DNA of 64,000 bases, taken from assembly GCA_003991915.1 (NCBI GenBank), contig RQTK01000078.1, forward strand, positions 666,156-730,155, written 5' to 3'. The first letter of the stretch is position 1. Every line of letters starts with the position of its first letter. Positions 35,945-47,344 of the stretch are shown in pieces. The stretch is from Elysia chlorotica (lineage: Eukaryota > Mollusca > Gastropoda > Plakobranchidae). A program made the position numbers and the translations under genes. The notes beneath the pieces were generated by a model. It saw only the letters and a list, made by a program, of their open reading frames with translations, was not told the origin of the DNA and did not search any database.

Positions 35945-36376
35945 GACGAACCATCTATATATAGGCCTACTGAGACTGGTCGAAATTTATTTAGATCTAT
36001 AACTATGACAAATTGAAAAGAGACATAGATTTAGATCTACACAACGTAGACCCAGCTTCAGATTTGCTACATCACCACAAAAAAGATATCGCCACACGGA
36101 TAAGACCTACATCACCACTACCGTCTCCACCTCACATCAGTTAGGCAGCTTCTACAGTTACGCTGCCAACTGCCCCAAACACTGACAATACAGCATTTGA
36201 TCAACCATCTAGATATAGATCTGCGACAAAGTGAAAACAGACATAGATCTAGATCTCCACAACTTAGATCTACCTTTAGATCTGCTACGCCACCACAATA
36301 AGTAGATAAACACCCACGGATTTGATCTACATCAACACTACCGTCTCCACCTCACATCAGTTAGTCAGCTTCTACA
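35945..36376 (+). repeat. About 220-bp tandem duplication with AGATCT words
   Basis: The segment ending CTCACATCAGTTAGGCAGCT (about 36131) recurs 220 bp later as CTCACATCAGTTAGTCAGCT. Both copies contain GACATAGAT(C/T)TAGATCTCCACAA-like runs and CACCACAA. The plus frame of the second copy reads RSRSPQLRSTFRSATPPQ before a stop, probably because of the AGATCT repeats. The copies are roughly 80% alike. Confidence 0.7.
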
Positions 36377-36648
36377 TCCTCTCTATACTGTGCCAATGGT
36401 AAAGTTAATTTACAACCCTTGCAAACTTTGCCGAAACCTTTACACCAGCTGTCTGTGGGGGATACTGCAGAATCTAGACATTCTTTTTCGAAGTAACTTT
36501 CAGAGTTACAATTCAGATTCCGCATCCGCATCACTTGGTGGGGACATGTTACCGACAGGGATACACTGTATGTTACCCGCAGTGGTATACTGTTTTAGAG
36601 TAAGTAGCACTGTTTGTCATAGAAATGGTATTGATTTAAACTTTTCAT

Positions 36649-36664
36649 CCCGCGAATTCGCGGG
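36649..36664. other. 16-bp perfect palindrome
   Basis: CCCGCGAATTCGCGGG lies inside an otherwise unremarkable 137-codon open frame (36390-36803) that I do not recognise. It might be part of an old DNA transposon end. Confidence 0.4.
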
Positions 36665-36820
36665 CCTTCAACTAGTATTACAGAAAAATACGCTCAGTTT
36701 TTCGCTCATCTCTACAAGACTAAATGCAGCATCGATCTTCTTGAAATTGCGCATGAATGTAACTATTTTTCGCCCAGCGCACTGGCACCTTATGAGTTCA
36801 TAAATACTTACGTTAATTAA

Positions 36821-36823
<3 letters not shown>

Positions 36824-36910
<87 letters not shown>
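36824..36910. repeat. (CAA)n microsatellite
   Basis: A CAA array with single AAA and ATC interruptions. Confidence 0.96.
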
Positions 36911-37197
36911 AGAAAAACAAACTTCGCGGCGCACTTATTTTGCTAAAGTCGGGTAGATCTATTGACCGACCGGATTCAATTAATGACTATTATAATTATG
37001 AGATGTGTTCAACACTTATAACTTAGAAATTTTGCACACATCTATCGGTGCAAGTTAAATACTAATTTTTACTAAATCCATACGTTCTATGATATATGTA
37101 TGTTTTTGGTGGGAGTAGGGTTGGAAAGGGGCATTTCTTTACATCGTAAATCCTTAGATTGATAAGGGTCTAAACTAAGTCTAGGCTTATCTGGATT

Positions 37198-37454
37198 TGG
37201 GGGGGGGGGGGGTTGGTTTAACGTCCAACAGCAGCACTAAATAGGCTATATTGTGGACGGACCCCAAGACGGACGTCTGAAAATTTGATGTGCTGCCACA
37301 CAAGAGATAGGGCGGGGATACCATGACTCCTGTCTCAGCCGGTCACATTATACTGACACCGACCCAACCAGTAGGGAACGCACCAGCCAGGATTCGAACA
37401 CGGGACCTTTTGCGTCGGAAGCCGATGTTCTACCCCTGGACCACCGCGCTCCCC
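37198..37454 (-). mobile_element. tRNA-derived SINE, type 1
   Basis: A minus-strand copy with complete head (A box TGGTCCAGGGGTAGAACATC, B box region TTCGAATCC), shared body and GTTAAACCAACC 3' end followed by poly-C (poly-G as shown). A 10-bp target duplication TATCTGGATT flanks it at 37188-37197 and 37455-37464, so the insertion boundary is clear. The open frames across it are SINE translations. Confidence 0.93.
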
Positions 37455-37571
37455 TATCTGGATTGGGAATGGCCTCTTTTTCTAAAAGAAAGTAAACAAA
37501 ATCACGTGATAGTTGTATTTTTGTTGTTGTAAACAACCTGGTGATTGGGCTAGAGCATACTTAATATCCGT

Positions 37572-37820
37572 GGGGCGCAGTGACCCTTGGGTAGAACATC
37601 GGCTTCTGACGCAAAGGGTCTGTGATTCGAGTCCTGGCAATTTTGCTCCCTACTGGTTGGGTCGGTGTCAGTTTAATGTGATCGACTGAGACAGGAGTCA
37701 TTGTATCCCCGCCCTGTATCATGTGCCTTACATGGCATTGCCAGACGTCAGTCTTGAGCCCGTCCACAATATAGCCTATATTGTGCTGATGTTGAAACTT
37801 AAACCAACTCAATTCAATTC
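37572..37820 (+). mobile_element. tRNA-derived SINE, type 1
   Basis: A plus-strand copy about 110 bp from the previous SINE and in opposite orientation, so the two could pair as RNA. The head (GGGTAGAACATCGGCTTC, B box GATTCGAGTCC), body and (AATTC)n tail are recognisable, with more substitutions than the neighbour and a short duplication or loss near GTGCCTTACATGGCATTGCC. Confidence 0.9.
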
Positions 37821-37829
37821 AGACCTATT

Positions 37830-39255
37830 AGCCGGCTTACAAGCATCACGTGACTTTTGTGAGAAAGAAGTCGGACCCTGGGCCTAATATCTTTTACTAT
37901 TTGTGCCTACTTAGGTATAGATCTAAATGCAATTTGGTTTCCAATCTACAGTATATTTTACCAAATGACATTTCCGTTCAAAGAGCGGGCTCTCTACTAG
38001 CTGTAACATTAATGAATTATCTTAACATCAAATCTCGTGATAACTCTTAATTTTATTTGAAAAAAATATGGATTACTTATTCTCTTACGGTGCCCACACA
38101 AAAAGAATAGCTTTGCTTTAGAAGGGAAGCTAGACCTAGTGTTAATCTGTGCGGGCAACTGAACATTAATCAAGCCACGAATGTGACTTGCTTGGCTTCT
38201 GTTTATGATTCCACGAAAACATAATGTGAGGCACATGCAGCACCAGACGATGAAGCCATACAAATGTCATATTTTCTTGACATGCCTTTCTAGAACGCAG
38301 GTTGTGGGTTTTATTTCACAAACACATTTTAGTTGGCATTTGTGAGTATTAACAGATGAAAATTACACGCGGATTTTCATCTTAGGGGCGTTTAAAATAT
38401 ACATGTAATCTTACACAATAGAGGGGGAATCATCGACTGTTTTAAGAACAGTATTAAGCGATGGGAAAAGCATGTTAAATAAAGTCGCCGAGGGTTGAGG
38501 TGTCAAACGGTCTCAAAATATGTGCAATCATATAATTATTTGAACATATTTTGTGATGCAAAAACGGGGGCATGGTGTAAAACTCATCATTTTGCACTAA
38601 GAATTGATATATTATCTTGTAGTTTCATAGCACAGTAGTATCTAATTTAGTCTAATACCACTTGACTTAACTCGATCAAGGCCGTAGAGCCTTTGGTTCG
38701 TTTCTTTCTCTCCGCGGTGAAATCACACGTATCGATTCTGTGCATTAATAGCTATAGTTTGCCCACATTTGATTTTGTGCTAAGCCTTCTACAGATTATG
38801 GGCCCAGTAGCATACAACTTTAATATAACATTGACAAAAAATTTCAAGATATAAAATCTCTTCCATTAAGTTCAGATGTTTAAAAACTGTCCCCGTTACT
38901 ATCGTAAATTTGTATTTTCATGTCTTTTAACATTGCCAAATTTAAAATAAGAAAAAAAATCACTGAGAATCATTTGTGTATACTTACATACATCATAGAA
39001 TTCTAAACTTCTGCTAGCGGTGAGTTTAGTATACACTTAGATGGTACTGCGCTAGAGAAAACAGTAATACAGTAATAACACAGTAATAAAATAAGCAAAA
39101 ACCCTATTGATTGATTTAGAATGTAAGATGTTTTCAGTTTCAGAAAAATTCAGACAGTCGTGGCCTCCTAAACTGGATGCAATCTGATAGAGCTATTTTT
39201 TTATTATTATTTTATGAACGGATTAAACGGTTAGAAGATTACACTATCTGACATG
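37830..39255. other. Anonymous AT-rich DNA
   Basis: No gene or mobile element is recognised. Short open frames at 37850-38263 have no familiar motif. Confidence 0.5.
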
Positions 39256-39261
39256 CTTTAA

Positions 39262-40090
39262 AAAGATAAGATAAGATGAGATAAGATAATAAGATAAGAT
39301 AAGATAAGATAAGATAAGATACGATAATACTTAATTAGTCCACATGGGAAATTTTGTTTGGTTACGGCGCATTACTAAATCAAGAAGAGAATAACAAACA
39401 GAACATCCTTAACATAGTCAAAAGGGAAAAAACATACGCGCCCTCATCATCCCAAACACACACACACACACATACACACAACCACATAGAGTCGTCAGCA
39501 ATTTATTTGGCACTGGCTCTAGGAAGATGAGTCCCGCTGCACCCTAACTGAGCTGGAACAGAATAATTTCTGTACCTTTCCGTGCGTGCTCTATGGGAGA
39601 GCAGTCTACCACTGCGTGCCGATCTCTCGAAGCGGGAGAGGAGAGGGTGCTTATCATCCTTCAATATACATTTAATTTTTGAAGTGCAGTTTTTTAAATA
39701 TAGTTCATCGATAGATGGTAGGGCCGTATTTGTTATTTTTCCAGTTTTTTTTTGACGATTCTATTTTATAAATATTTGTCATTTGATGTGATGTTTCCAC
39801 CCCAACAGTTAATACTGACTGTAAGGACACTCTGTAATGTTGCACTATAGAACATATTTATAAGGTGGTTATGTATTTTAAAAGATTTAAGTTTTCTTAA
39901 AAAATAGAGTCTCTGGTTTCCTTTCTTGTATAAGGACCTTACATGGGAATGCCAGGAGAGTTTGTTGTCTATTGTGATTCCCAGATACTTATACGATGGA
40001 ACGATTCTACTTCCTGGTTGTCCCTGATTGTCGCTGTAAATGCAAATATAGTTTAGAGTTAATGTAGGCCAGGTATCTGATGACTGCAGT
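39262..40090 (-). mobile_element. CR1/L2-like LINE 3' end
   Basis: Minus-strand frames give PSYKYLGITIDNKLSWHSHV, then KGNQRLYFLRKLKSFKIHN and FYSATLQSVLT, the conserved region just behind RT. Near the end comes HPLLSRFERSARSGRLLSHR followed by RTERYRN. KYLG--ID and HPL---F----SGR are hallmarks of CR1/L2/Rex-type LINEs. A short 3' UTR ends in a (TTATC)n tail, seen on the plus strand as GATAA repeats at 39262-39330; these elements usually end in such short repeats. A CA array lies at 39460-39480. The copy is strongly 5'-truncated and interrupted, hence dead. Confidence 0.82.
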
Positions 40091-40109
40091 AAGAACCGTC
40101 AGGCCAAGG

Positions 40110-41295
40110 CAAATCATTCAGAATCCCAATGGCCTCGCAGAACCTGTGAGTGAAGAAGATTCTGACATTGCTTGTGGACAAGGTCTGAGGTGATTGGACA
40201 TCTGTATGAGCATTTCTACAGGTAAACATTGAACTTGACTCTGTGTGACTCTACCAAGAAAGAGAGGTCGAGAGGACATCCAGTCTTTGGTTGCAATAAG
40301 GCATACAACTTTCCTGCTGACCAAGACTAAATTGACTGGCACTGGATCCCGTCCCGCTTGAAGTGTTCACTAGCGCACTGACATCTCTCCGCACGTAATC
40401 CAGATCTGTATAAAGGTTGTCACTTTTTCTCATTTATCAACTACAGGATCCGTCTTGGTTTTCATAGAAGAAAAGTCCCCTTTCAAGTTTTCCAAATCTC
40501 CTGTGACCAGGCTGAGGTACTGACGGACAGCGTCCAGATCATCGTCAAACCCGTGACGCTGAACCTTCTGACTGAGATTGGCGAGTTGTCTATTCAAAGT
40601 GGTTATAAAGTCGTCAAGATGCTTCGTATCATCCTAGATATGGCGCATGCCATCTTTTGTCTCCAGGAACATATCCAACATGTCGTTAGCCGTCACGTTT
40701 TCTTCCAACAGAGCCAGTTCTGAAGTCACTTCCGCCCTTTGCATTAAGGTGTTTTGAGCAAAACCGATCACGTCACATCGATATGTTCCATATGTAACAC
40801 CAATTGCCACAGGCCAGACAATTTCTATGCAGTCATACCTAATGTCGCCACTGACTCTTACAGAAACAGAGACATTTGCATTATACTCTCGTTATCTCTG
40901 GTATCTGCCAGAAACTTCCAACTGGAGGAGGATTTCTTCAGTAAGCGGATCGTGCTAATGAATAGTAGCAGCGATACACTACTGTAGCCTTTATAAGCGC
41001 AACAATAGTGACCTGCTTAGAAATTCGTTTGTCGGCTTGAGCAGTTTGGTAGGTCATTTGGAAAGGTCCCAGAGTCACAGTTACCTCAAACAGCGAAAAC
41101 TTAAGAAGGAGACCAAACATGACCGCTGTGATTAGAAGATTGCGCAATAGAGAAATCCCACCGTGCCAATCTGTACACAGCAATTTATTAATTAATCGTT
41201 TTTGTTGTCGGCTGTTTATAAGGGAAAAACGAAATCCACAGATTATTTTTAAATTTTTTACACTCGAATAATGAATTTTTGTCAAACTAATTATC
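40110..41295 (-). pseudogene. Secreted Ig-like plus coiled-coil protein remnant, FREP/CREP-like
   Basis: Reading the minus strand gives, in order, a hydrophobic signal-peptide-like segment (LLITAVMFGLLLKFSLFEVT, about 41070-41140), a variable stretch, then an Ig-fold end with IEIVWPVAIGVTYGTYRCDV and IGF (about 40760-40830; the W and Y-C spacing is that of an Ig C-terminal half). A long heptad-like region follows: TSELALLEENVTANDMLDMF, DDFITTLNRQLANLSQKVQ, DAVRQYLSLVTGDLENLKGD and LYTDLDYVRRDVSALVNTSS. Signal peptide, Ig and coiled coil in this order match the N-terminal half of gastropod fibrinogen- or C-type-lectin-related immune lectins, though I saw no fibrinogen or lectin domain. Several stops and frame changes suggest a pseudogene. 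The CR1/L2-like LINE abuts its 3' side. The family assignment is inference. Confidence 0.5.
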
Positions 41296-41299
41296 GGCA

Positions 41300-42454
41300 T
41301 CGAAACTAGAGGATGTGAATCACCAGGTTATACTACAATTTCCCAGTTTGTTTTTGTCGAGACTTATCAATATTTTGTATGTGATATCCTTTATAGTAAT
41401 GTACTATATGTACTAAACTTATGGAAATTGTTATAATGATCTTTATTAAGTCCTTACTAATTTCGAAGGAATGAGCTTTAGTTTCGGTTTTATTCAAATC
41501 GTAAAAAAATTATGTCCGCAGACGAATGATTAGTGCTGAACGGTGGAACTTGATGTGACTTTAAATAAAAGACATAAAAGGACCAAATCAACGAAACAAT
41601 TCTACAAAATGACACTACGGCGTTTCTTCGTTGCCAACATGATTCATGTCTTCCAACCTTTTGTAAAATTGCAAATTCTATTCAAGAAATAAAGCCCCCC
41701 AAACAAAATTACGAGAAAAGGTATTGACATATGAAGCAATCATTTAAGTCTCATGTATGCTCGATTTTAATTAGTTAACGTCTAATTTGATGTTCAGAGT
41801 GTGATATTAAGTACAAACATATTTCTCTAAAAATGTATTTCAAAAAAATTACTTATGTCCAGAAAATGTTTTTAATTTCTAAAACGATTTTTAGTTATGC
41901 GGTGTTTAATCTCATTTTTTAGTTCCAAGAAGAACATAGTCCTGATTTTAAATTGTTTAATAGAGGCCCCTACGCGCGAAATACTTGTTAAAATTTGGGT
42001 TTTCAATAAGAAACACTTAAAAAAATAGCACGAAAAAAATGTACAGGTGAAGGTAGCGAATTTTCACTTCGAACCGCAATGAGTTAGCCTTTACTAAAGA
42101 AATGTAGTTTTACTTAGCTTGGATGCCTCTGTCTCCAAATGATTTCTCACAAACCTTTGAAGTATTTCCGATTATAATCTATATTAAAAATAGCCTCGAA
42201 TTTTGTTATCAGGCAAAAAAATGAAAGAGCTGCTACATGCACTAGAAACTTTCTATGTACATAAGTTTTGCTCGCAACACTTGACAAATGCAAATACCTT
42301 TTATCTTAATCCTCGCGATTTTTTTCAGTATCTTCCAAAAATACTTCTAATCGCCATTTATAAATTTTAACAGATCAAAAGGAAATAAATTCGGTCAACT
42401 ATACTGTCACCAACCCAACCATAAGGGGACGAAATTGGACAAATAAAGTTTTGC

Positions 42455-42455
<1 letters not shown>
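41300..42455. other. Anonymous AT-rich DNA
   Basis: No coding sequence, RNA gene or mobile element is recognised. Confidence 0.5.
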
Positions 42456-42458
<3 letters not shown>

Positions 42459-42512
<54 letters not shown>

Positions 42513-42534
42513 TAGAGAGAGAAAGAGAGAGAGA
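42459..42534. repeat. (GA)n microsatellite
   Basis: A GA array with two AAAGA interruptions near its right end. Confidence 0.96.
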
Positions 42535-42630
42535 GTTGCTTTCTCATCATCTACGTTTGTTTCATCAACTACGGCTAATCTTAACTTGGATCGCCTTTTT
42601 TCAATTTTTAACACGAATAGATCTTAAAAG

Positions 42631-43039
42631 GTCAACCGGGAAAGTAGGCGGGCTGAGCCGAGTACAGGTCTCTATTCAGAATATGTCCAGGCTGCCCCTG
42701 GGCTGTGTGACCGAGTGAACGTGTTCTTAGAGCAGGTGATACATTTTTTTTTATTTAACTTTTTTCTAAATCCTTCTACAAAATCCATATGAATTATTTT
42801 CTCGGTTGAATACATTTAATAATCTCTACTTTGAACGCGTAGATCTGCGCACGAGGATTTCCTCGGTCCAACTTCACACGGAGAAACTTTCCAAGGTTAT
42901 AAATGACCAAGGTGTCGATTTACCACCACGAATCAGCCAGACTTTACAAGAACTAGCGAAACTAAAAAATATTTCTATCTCACCAAAAACAAAGAATTTT
43001 AATAAATTGTATCGGGTTTCTATAACAGCTAAAGTTTGA
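42631..43039 (+). CDS. Possible exon pair, unrecognised
   Basis: A plus-strand frame from about 42631 reads RRAEPSTGLYSEYVQAAPGL and CDRVNVFLEQ up to a CAG-GTGATA donor-like site at about 42735. About 90 bp on, a second open frame contains ERVDLRTRISSVQLHTEKLS and VINDQGVDLPPRISQTLQEL, with charged, helix-like composition. Both pieces look more like protein than the background, but the acceptor sites are weak and no family comes to mind. They may belong to one gene or be unrelated. Confidence 0.25.
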
Positions 43040-43559
43040 ATGGCATGAATAGCACTAACTGAAATGGACACAATTTGGAAATCGGTATTAAAAGAGGATC
43101 TGAGAATACAGATTTTTAGAGCCGCAGTAGCAACTGTTCTCTTATACGAATCATTTCGGGACCCTCATTTGAAGGGGTGTAAAGAATGGTTACCACCGTC
43201 TGCCTGTCGCGCATGAAACAGTAAAAGTCTGCCATGGATAGGCCCTTTCTCTTTTTCTTGCTTTGTCTTCTGTCACGCTCTCTTTTATGCTCCTGTCGTC
43301 TTACTTTTTCCCCCTCACCTGCTATACTTCTGGCCCCACTAGTGGGTACCTTGTTTGCCGTGATGTGCGTCCCGTAAGGGTCGAGGTTGGATCCTGGCGA
43401 TTGAGGTGAACCAGACTACAGGGTGTCATTCACCAACACATCCCTTTGGTCCACTCCTTCATTCGAGACGGGTGGGAAGTGTGTGGCCCTCACTGCTCAA
43501 TCTGCTGGTCATATTTCGATTTTGGCTAAGGTCAATCCTGCCTCTCTCTCTCTAAGATA

Positions 43560-43588
43560 CACCACCTATCTCTCTTTCTCTCTCTCCC

Positions 43589-43640
<52 letters not shown>
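43560..43640. repeat. (TC)n microsatellite
   Basis: A CT array at the 5' side of the following LINE, perhaps within its 5' UTR. Confidence 0.95.
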
Positions 43641-43679
43641 ATCTCTCCTACTCTTTTGGGTTCCACTGCCAAAAAAAGC

Positions 43680-45300
43680 TAGTCACCATACCAGGTGATC
43701 AGCGACGCTGACAAAAACTTGGTGGAGTGCTCTAGTGAAGCACAAGCAAAGCGTCTCTTCAAGATCGATTTTTTGTGAACATCTCCGTGGCTGTAAAGGC
43801 TAGTCGGAGCGTAAACAGCTCCAGAGGTGTGGTTAGATCTAGCATTCTTGGGGAAACAACAAGCGAGGAGGAGATGGTTGCGGAACTCGATGGAGTCACC
43901 CACGCTCGACGCATTTTCGTGCAAAAAGGGGTGGGTGGGGTAAAACCAGTACCAATTCATTCGTCCTAACCTTTGACTCAACGTCGCCACCGACATGTCT
44001 GAGAGTGGGGTATTTAACTCTCAAAGTTACCCTATAGATACCGAGACCAATGCGCTGTTTTATCTGCAATCGTTTTGGCCATAGCCAAATGAACTGCAGG
44101 CGCACAGCAGTGTGTTGCCGTAGCCGAACCCAGCTGTCTGAATTCGACCCAAATATTACGCATGGAAACTACGCCAGGGCCACCAGTGTTGGGACAAAGA
44201 CTGCTCAAGCAGCGCTTCCGAAGGTCAGCGGCAGGATTAAAGCCCAAGGCAGAACATCCTGAAAGTCTGATTATCCAGTCAAACCGAAGTCAACAGTGAC
44301 AGCAGAATCAAGAGCTCATGTCAAGTCTAGGACATCAACTGCATCGTAGCAAGCCCCTTTGGCAAATTCAAAATCGTTTCGAGGCGTTGACTTATAGAGA
44401 AGGAATGGCGGAGACAGAAAGTGTCACCTAGCCCCCCCCCCCCTTTCCCTCACATGGGGCTCCCGAACACCGGATCCTTCCCCTTTCCTCAGCCCCTTCT
44501 TCTTTCGTCGTCAACATCTTCGGTGATGTCCTCTGCCCTGGCTCCCCCGTTACCCCATTCCACTTCCCCTTTCCAATCATTTATAGTCAAAGAAAGCACC
44601 TGCTCTTTACTTCTTCACTTCAGAGGTCACTGTACAACGAAGAAACCCGCCGACATAGTTGGCCACTCTCTGGTTGGCCTGCCAGGCTCCGAAAAAAAAA
44701 AGAGCAGTGCTCATTTGTTACCGTGGACCTGTAGAAGCCTGAGGCCAAAAAAATCCTAAACTGCAACACATTGTGTTGAAACATTAGGTCGCTGCATCAT
44801 GCCTTCAAGACACAAAACTATTCCCAACATCCGAGGCATCTCTGCCTATCCTCACCACAATGGTGGTGCGGATGGTTTAAGCGGCAGAACACTTTGTATT
44901 TCTCTCTGTCTTTCTGTGGTGAAAGCGGTCGGAGAGACAAACTTGAAAAATCCAAAAATTCTTAACATATTGAAAAAATCCACGAACTACGGAAAAATGG
45001 TGTGAAAATTATTCTCTGCTGGTTTCACAGCCATGTTGGAATTGAAATGGCTTATAAGCTCGCCAAGATCTGGCTCGAACTTGAATCTGCTTAGGTGCAG
45101 ATACCGGCATCAGATGCAAAGCCAATTTACATAGGTTTAAGAGATAAAACTGGAAAGCGCGATGGAACAACCTGACAAACAACAAACTACACTATGTCTA
45201 ACCACATTAAGGTTACCGGCCAGAAGTGTCTCAGGCTAGAAGACGAGACCGGGTGGTATTCGATTTCTCGTCCTACTCACGCCTTCCAACTGTCAATTAT
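43680..45300 (+). mobile_element. LINE with CCHC ORF1 and RNase H, RT deleted
   Basis: ORF1 remnants read SVNSSRGVVRSSIL, EEEMVAELDGVTHARRIFVQ, LTFDST, RVGYLTLKV and PRPMRCFICNRFGHSQMNCR. The last is a CCHC zinc knuckle (C-x2-C-x4-H-x4-C, about 44053-44100), as in jockey/I-type LINE ORF1 proteins that bind the element RNA. Near 44770-44800 NIRSLHHAF resembles the start of an ORF2 endonuclease (WNIRSL). The sequence then passes directly to RNase H: SVVKAVGETNLKNPKILNIL, KIIFCWFHSHVGIE, KLARSGSNL and a trailing arginine-rich end. Nearly all endonuclease and the whole RT are missing, so this is an internally deleted dead copy. Multiple stops and frame changes are also present. Confidence 0.82.
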
Positions 45301-45317
45301 CCATAAGTAACATTCTG

Positions 45318-45582
45318 TTGTTGTTGCTGTTGTTGCTGTTGTTGTTGATGAGTTGGTTTAACGTCCAACATCAGCACTATATAGGCTATATAGTGGACGG
45401 GCCCCAAGACTGACGTCTGACAATTTTATGTGCTGCCACACACGAAACAGGACGGGGATACCATGTCTCAGCCTGTCACAATAAATTGACACCGACCCAA
45501 TCAATAGGGAGCGCAATCGCCAAGGCTCGAACTTTTGCGTCGGAAGCCGATGTTCTACCCCAGTGCCACCGCGCTACTCTAT
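45318..45582 (-). mobile_element. tRNA-derived SINE, type 1
   Basis: A minus-strand copy with recognisable head, body and GTTAAACCAACTC 3' end followed by a (CAA)n-like tail (GTT repeats as shown). The 11-bp target duplication GTAACATTCTG is at 45307-45317 and 45583-45593. Head and centre carry small deletions. Confidence 0.92.
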
Positions 45583-45984
45583 GTAACATTCTGGTTGACT
45601 GCCCACTTTTTTACCTGGAAAGAAATCTGTATTTGACTTACAAGCCATCAGAGACCATATTTCCTTTTGTTAGTCCTCAGCGCTTACTGAGATGAGGTAT
45701 CTAAAGGACATTTGTGTGTATGATAGAATTTAACTGTGATAATCCTACGCATGGATTCTTAAAATTACTGTATACATCCTTTCCTTTTAAAGAGACTCTT
45801 TATGTACACATTTTATGTTTTTACCACTCATAGCGATAAAGGATTCAACTTTGTTACTAATACAATGTATTAACTGTCTTAGAACACCATGGGCACAATA
45901 TAGCTGTTACCGTGCTGACGTGCCGTAAAACCAAACTCACTCACTCACTTATACGGATAAGAAATATGGGCTGTAGTATAAACA

Positions 45985-46330
45985 TCAAGCATGAAACTAG
46001 ATGGCATATACATACTACTGCTTAGATTAGTCAAAGGTGTAACATGGAAGGATACAATCATAAACACAGCTCGAAATGGAAAACTTCAAATCATAACAAG
46101 TAGCATAAGAGATAGGCGTCTTAGGTTCAGCGGTTATTATTATAGAGACATGAATGAGGCAACTGATTGTATGGAAAAAGAAGAGTGTGATGGTAGCAAA
46201 GAACACATGTCAAACAACTTGTAGAGGACACGGGCATACTATGAAAAAACCTTGTCAGCGATATAGGGCCCAGAAAGATGGAAAACAGCCATAGTAAATG
46301 TTCGACCGCAGTCGACTGAGTGCAATTATG
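45985..46330 (+). mobile_element. RTE-like LINE C-terminal scrap
   Basis: The plus frame reads GVTWKDTIINTARNGKLQII, SSIRDRRLRFSGYYYRDMNE, and later RTRAYYEKTLSAI, GPERWKTAIVNVRPQST. The order RRLRF-GH-R, then a spacer, then D---W---V-NVR is the extreme C-terminus of RTE-type endonuclease-reverse-transcriptases. Several stops interrupt it. The 46393-46698 open frame just behind is unrelated and unrecognised. Confidence 0.65.
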
Positions 46331-46339
46331 GCATCTCAA

Positions 46340-47098
46340 TCAAATTGTATTAAAATTTAGATACAAAAGTACAATAAGCTATTTCAAGTATCGTGTGTGA
46401 ATGTGAGATTGTGCTAAAAGACTACTTTAAATTCTCAAAAACTCACGAATCGTTATTGTCTGTTCTGAAAACACTATTAATCACAGAAGATATTGATGAT
46501 ATATGTATAGAACAAAATAGTTTTAAGCAAAAATGTATTAAAGACGCGGAAAATTACAAAAAAATACTGAATTGGGCTAAGGGATTTTTTGGACAGAGTG
46601 AAATTGTAACAATGCTGATTTTCGGCTATGATGTGTTTTTTCTGTATAGAAAACATCACCTAATTGTTTCTCACAACCATAACTATTCTTTAACATAAAA
46701 CAAGTCCCGTGTTTCAGAATATCACAAAATTGTGAATAGTTTAAAAATGAGGTCAAATTATATGGTCAATGCCTTCAATTAATATAGGCTGAAATGTATG
46801 GGGCATTCTCTTTGAAAAATTTGACGATGCCTCATAATCTTTTCTTCTGAATGCACTGGAGTGAGATATAAACGTTTGTGATGTTTTCCCTTTTTGAAAA
46901 TTTCTCTTTTAATTACATCTTTGTTTTTTTTTCAATTGCATTAGACTTTTCGAGGTAAGTCACGTTCAGTCTCACTCTCAAACCTTAGAGAATGCTAGTT
47001 TTAGGAAGAAACGCCTTCAAAATTCATTGAATGTGTTATTAAAAAAAGTAAAATAATGACCATAATTTATCACAAAATCTAAAAAGAAAAATGAATAT

Positions 47099-47129
<31 letters not shown>

Positions 47130-47340
47130 CTTTTCTGTGCTGCATGTAGTTTGTTTAGATCGAATACTTACATTTTTCGAAATATTTGATCTTTTACTGT
47201 TTTAGCAGGCTTATCCAGTGAGAGGGTCGGCTGGGTACCACATACTATTCTTTTAAAGTGAAGGGTTTTATAATGGTTATTGTATAAAAAAAAATATTAC
47301 ATGCGATACATTTTTTATTAATTGTCCGTTTTAGGGACAT
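46340..47340. other. Anonymous AT-rich DNA
   Basis: A 101-codon plus-strand frame at 46393-46698 (for example QNSFKQKCIKDAENYKKILN) matches nothing I know. A TA array lies at 47104-47131. Confidence 0.4.
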
Positions 47341-47344
47341 TCGA

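Noticed and set aside
36390-36803. 137-codon plus-strand open frame
   Set aside because: No family motif, no start or splice context, and it contains a 16-bp palindrome; composition looks like chance openness.
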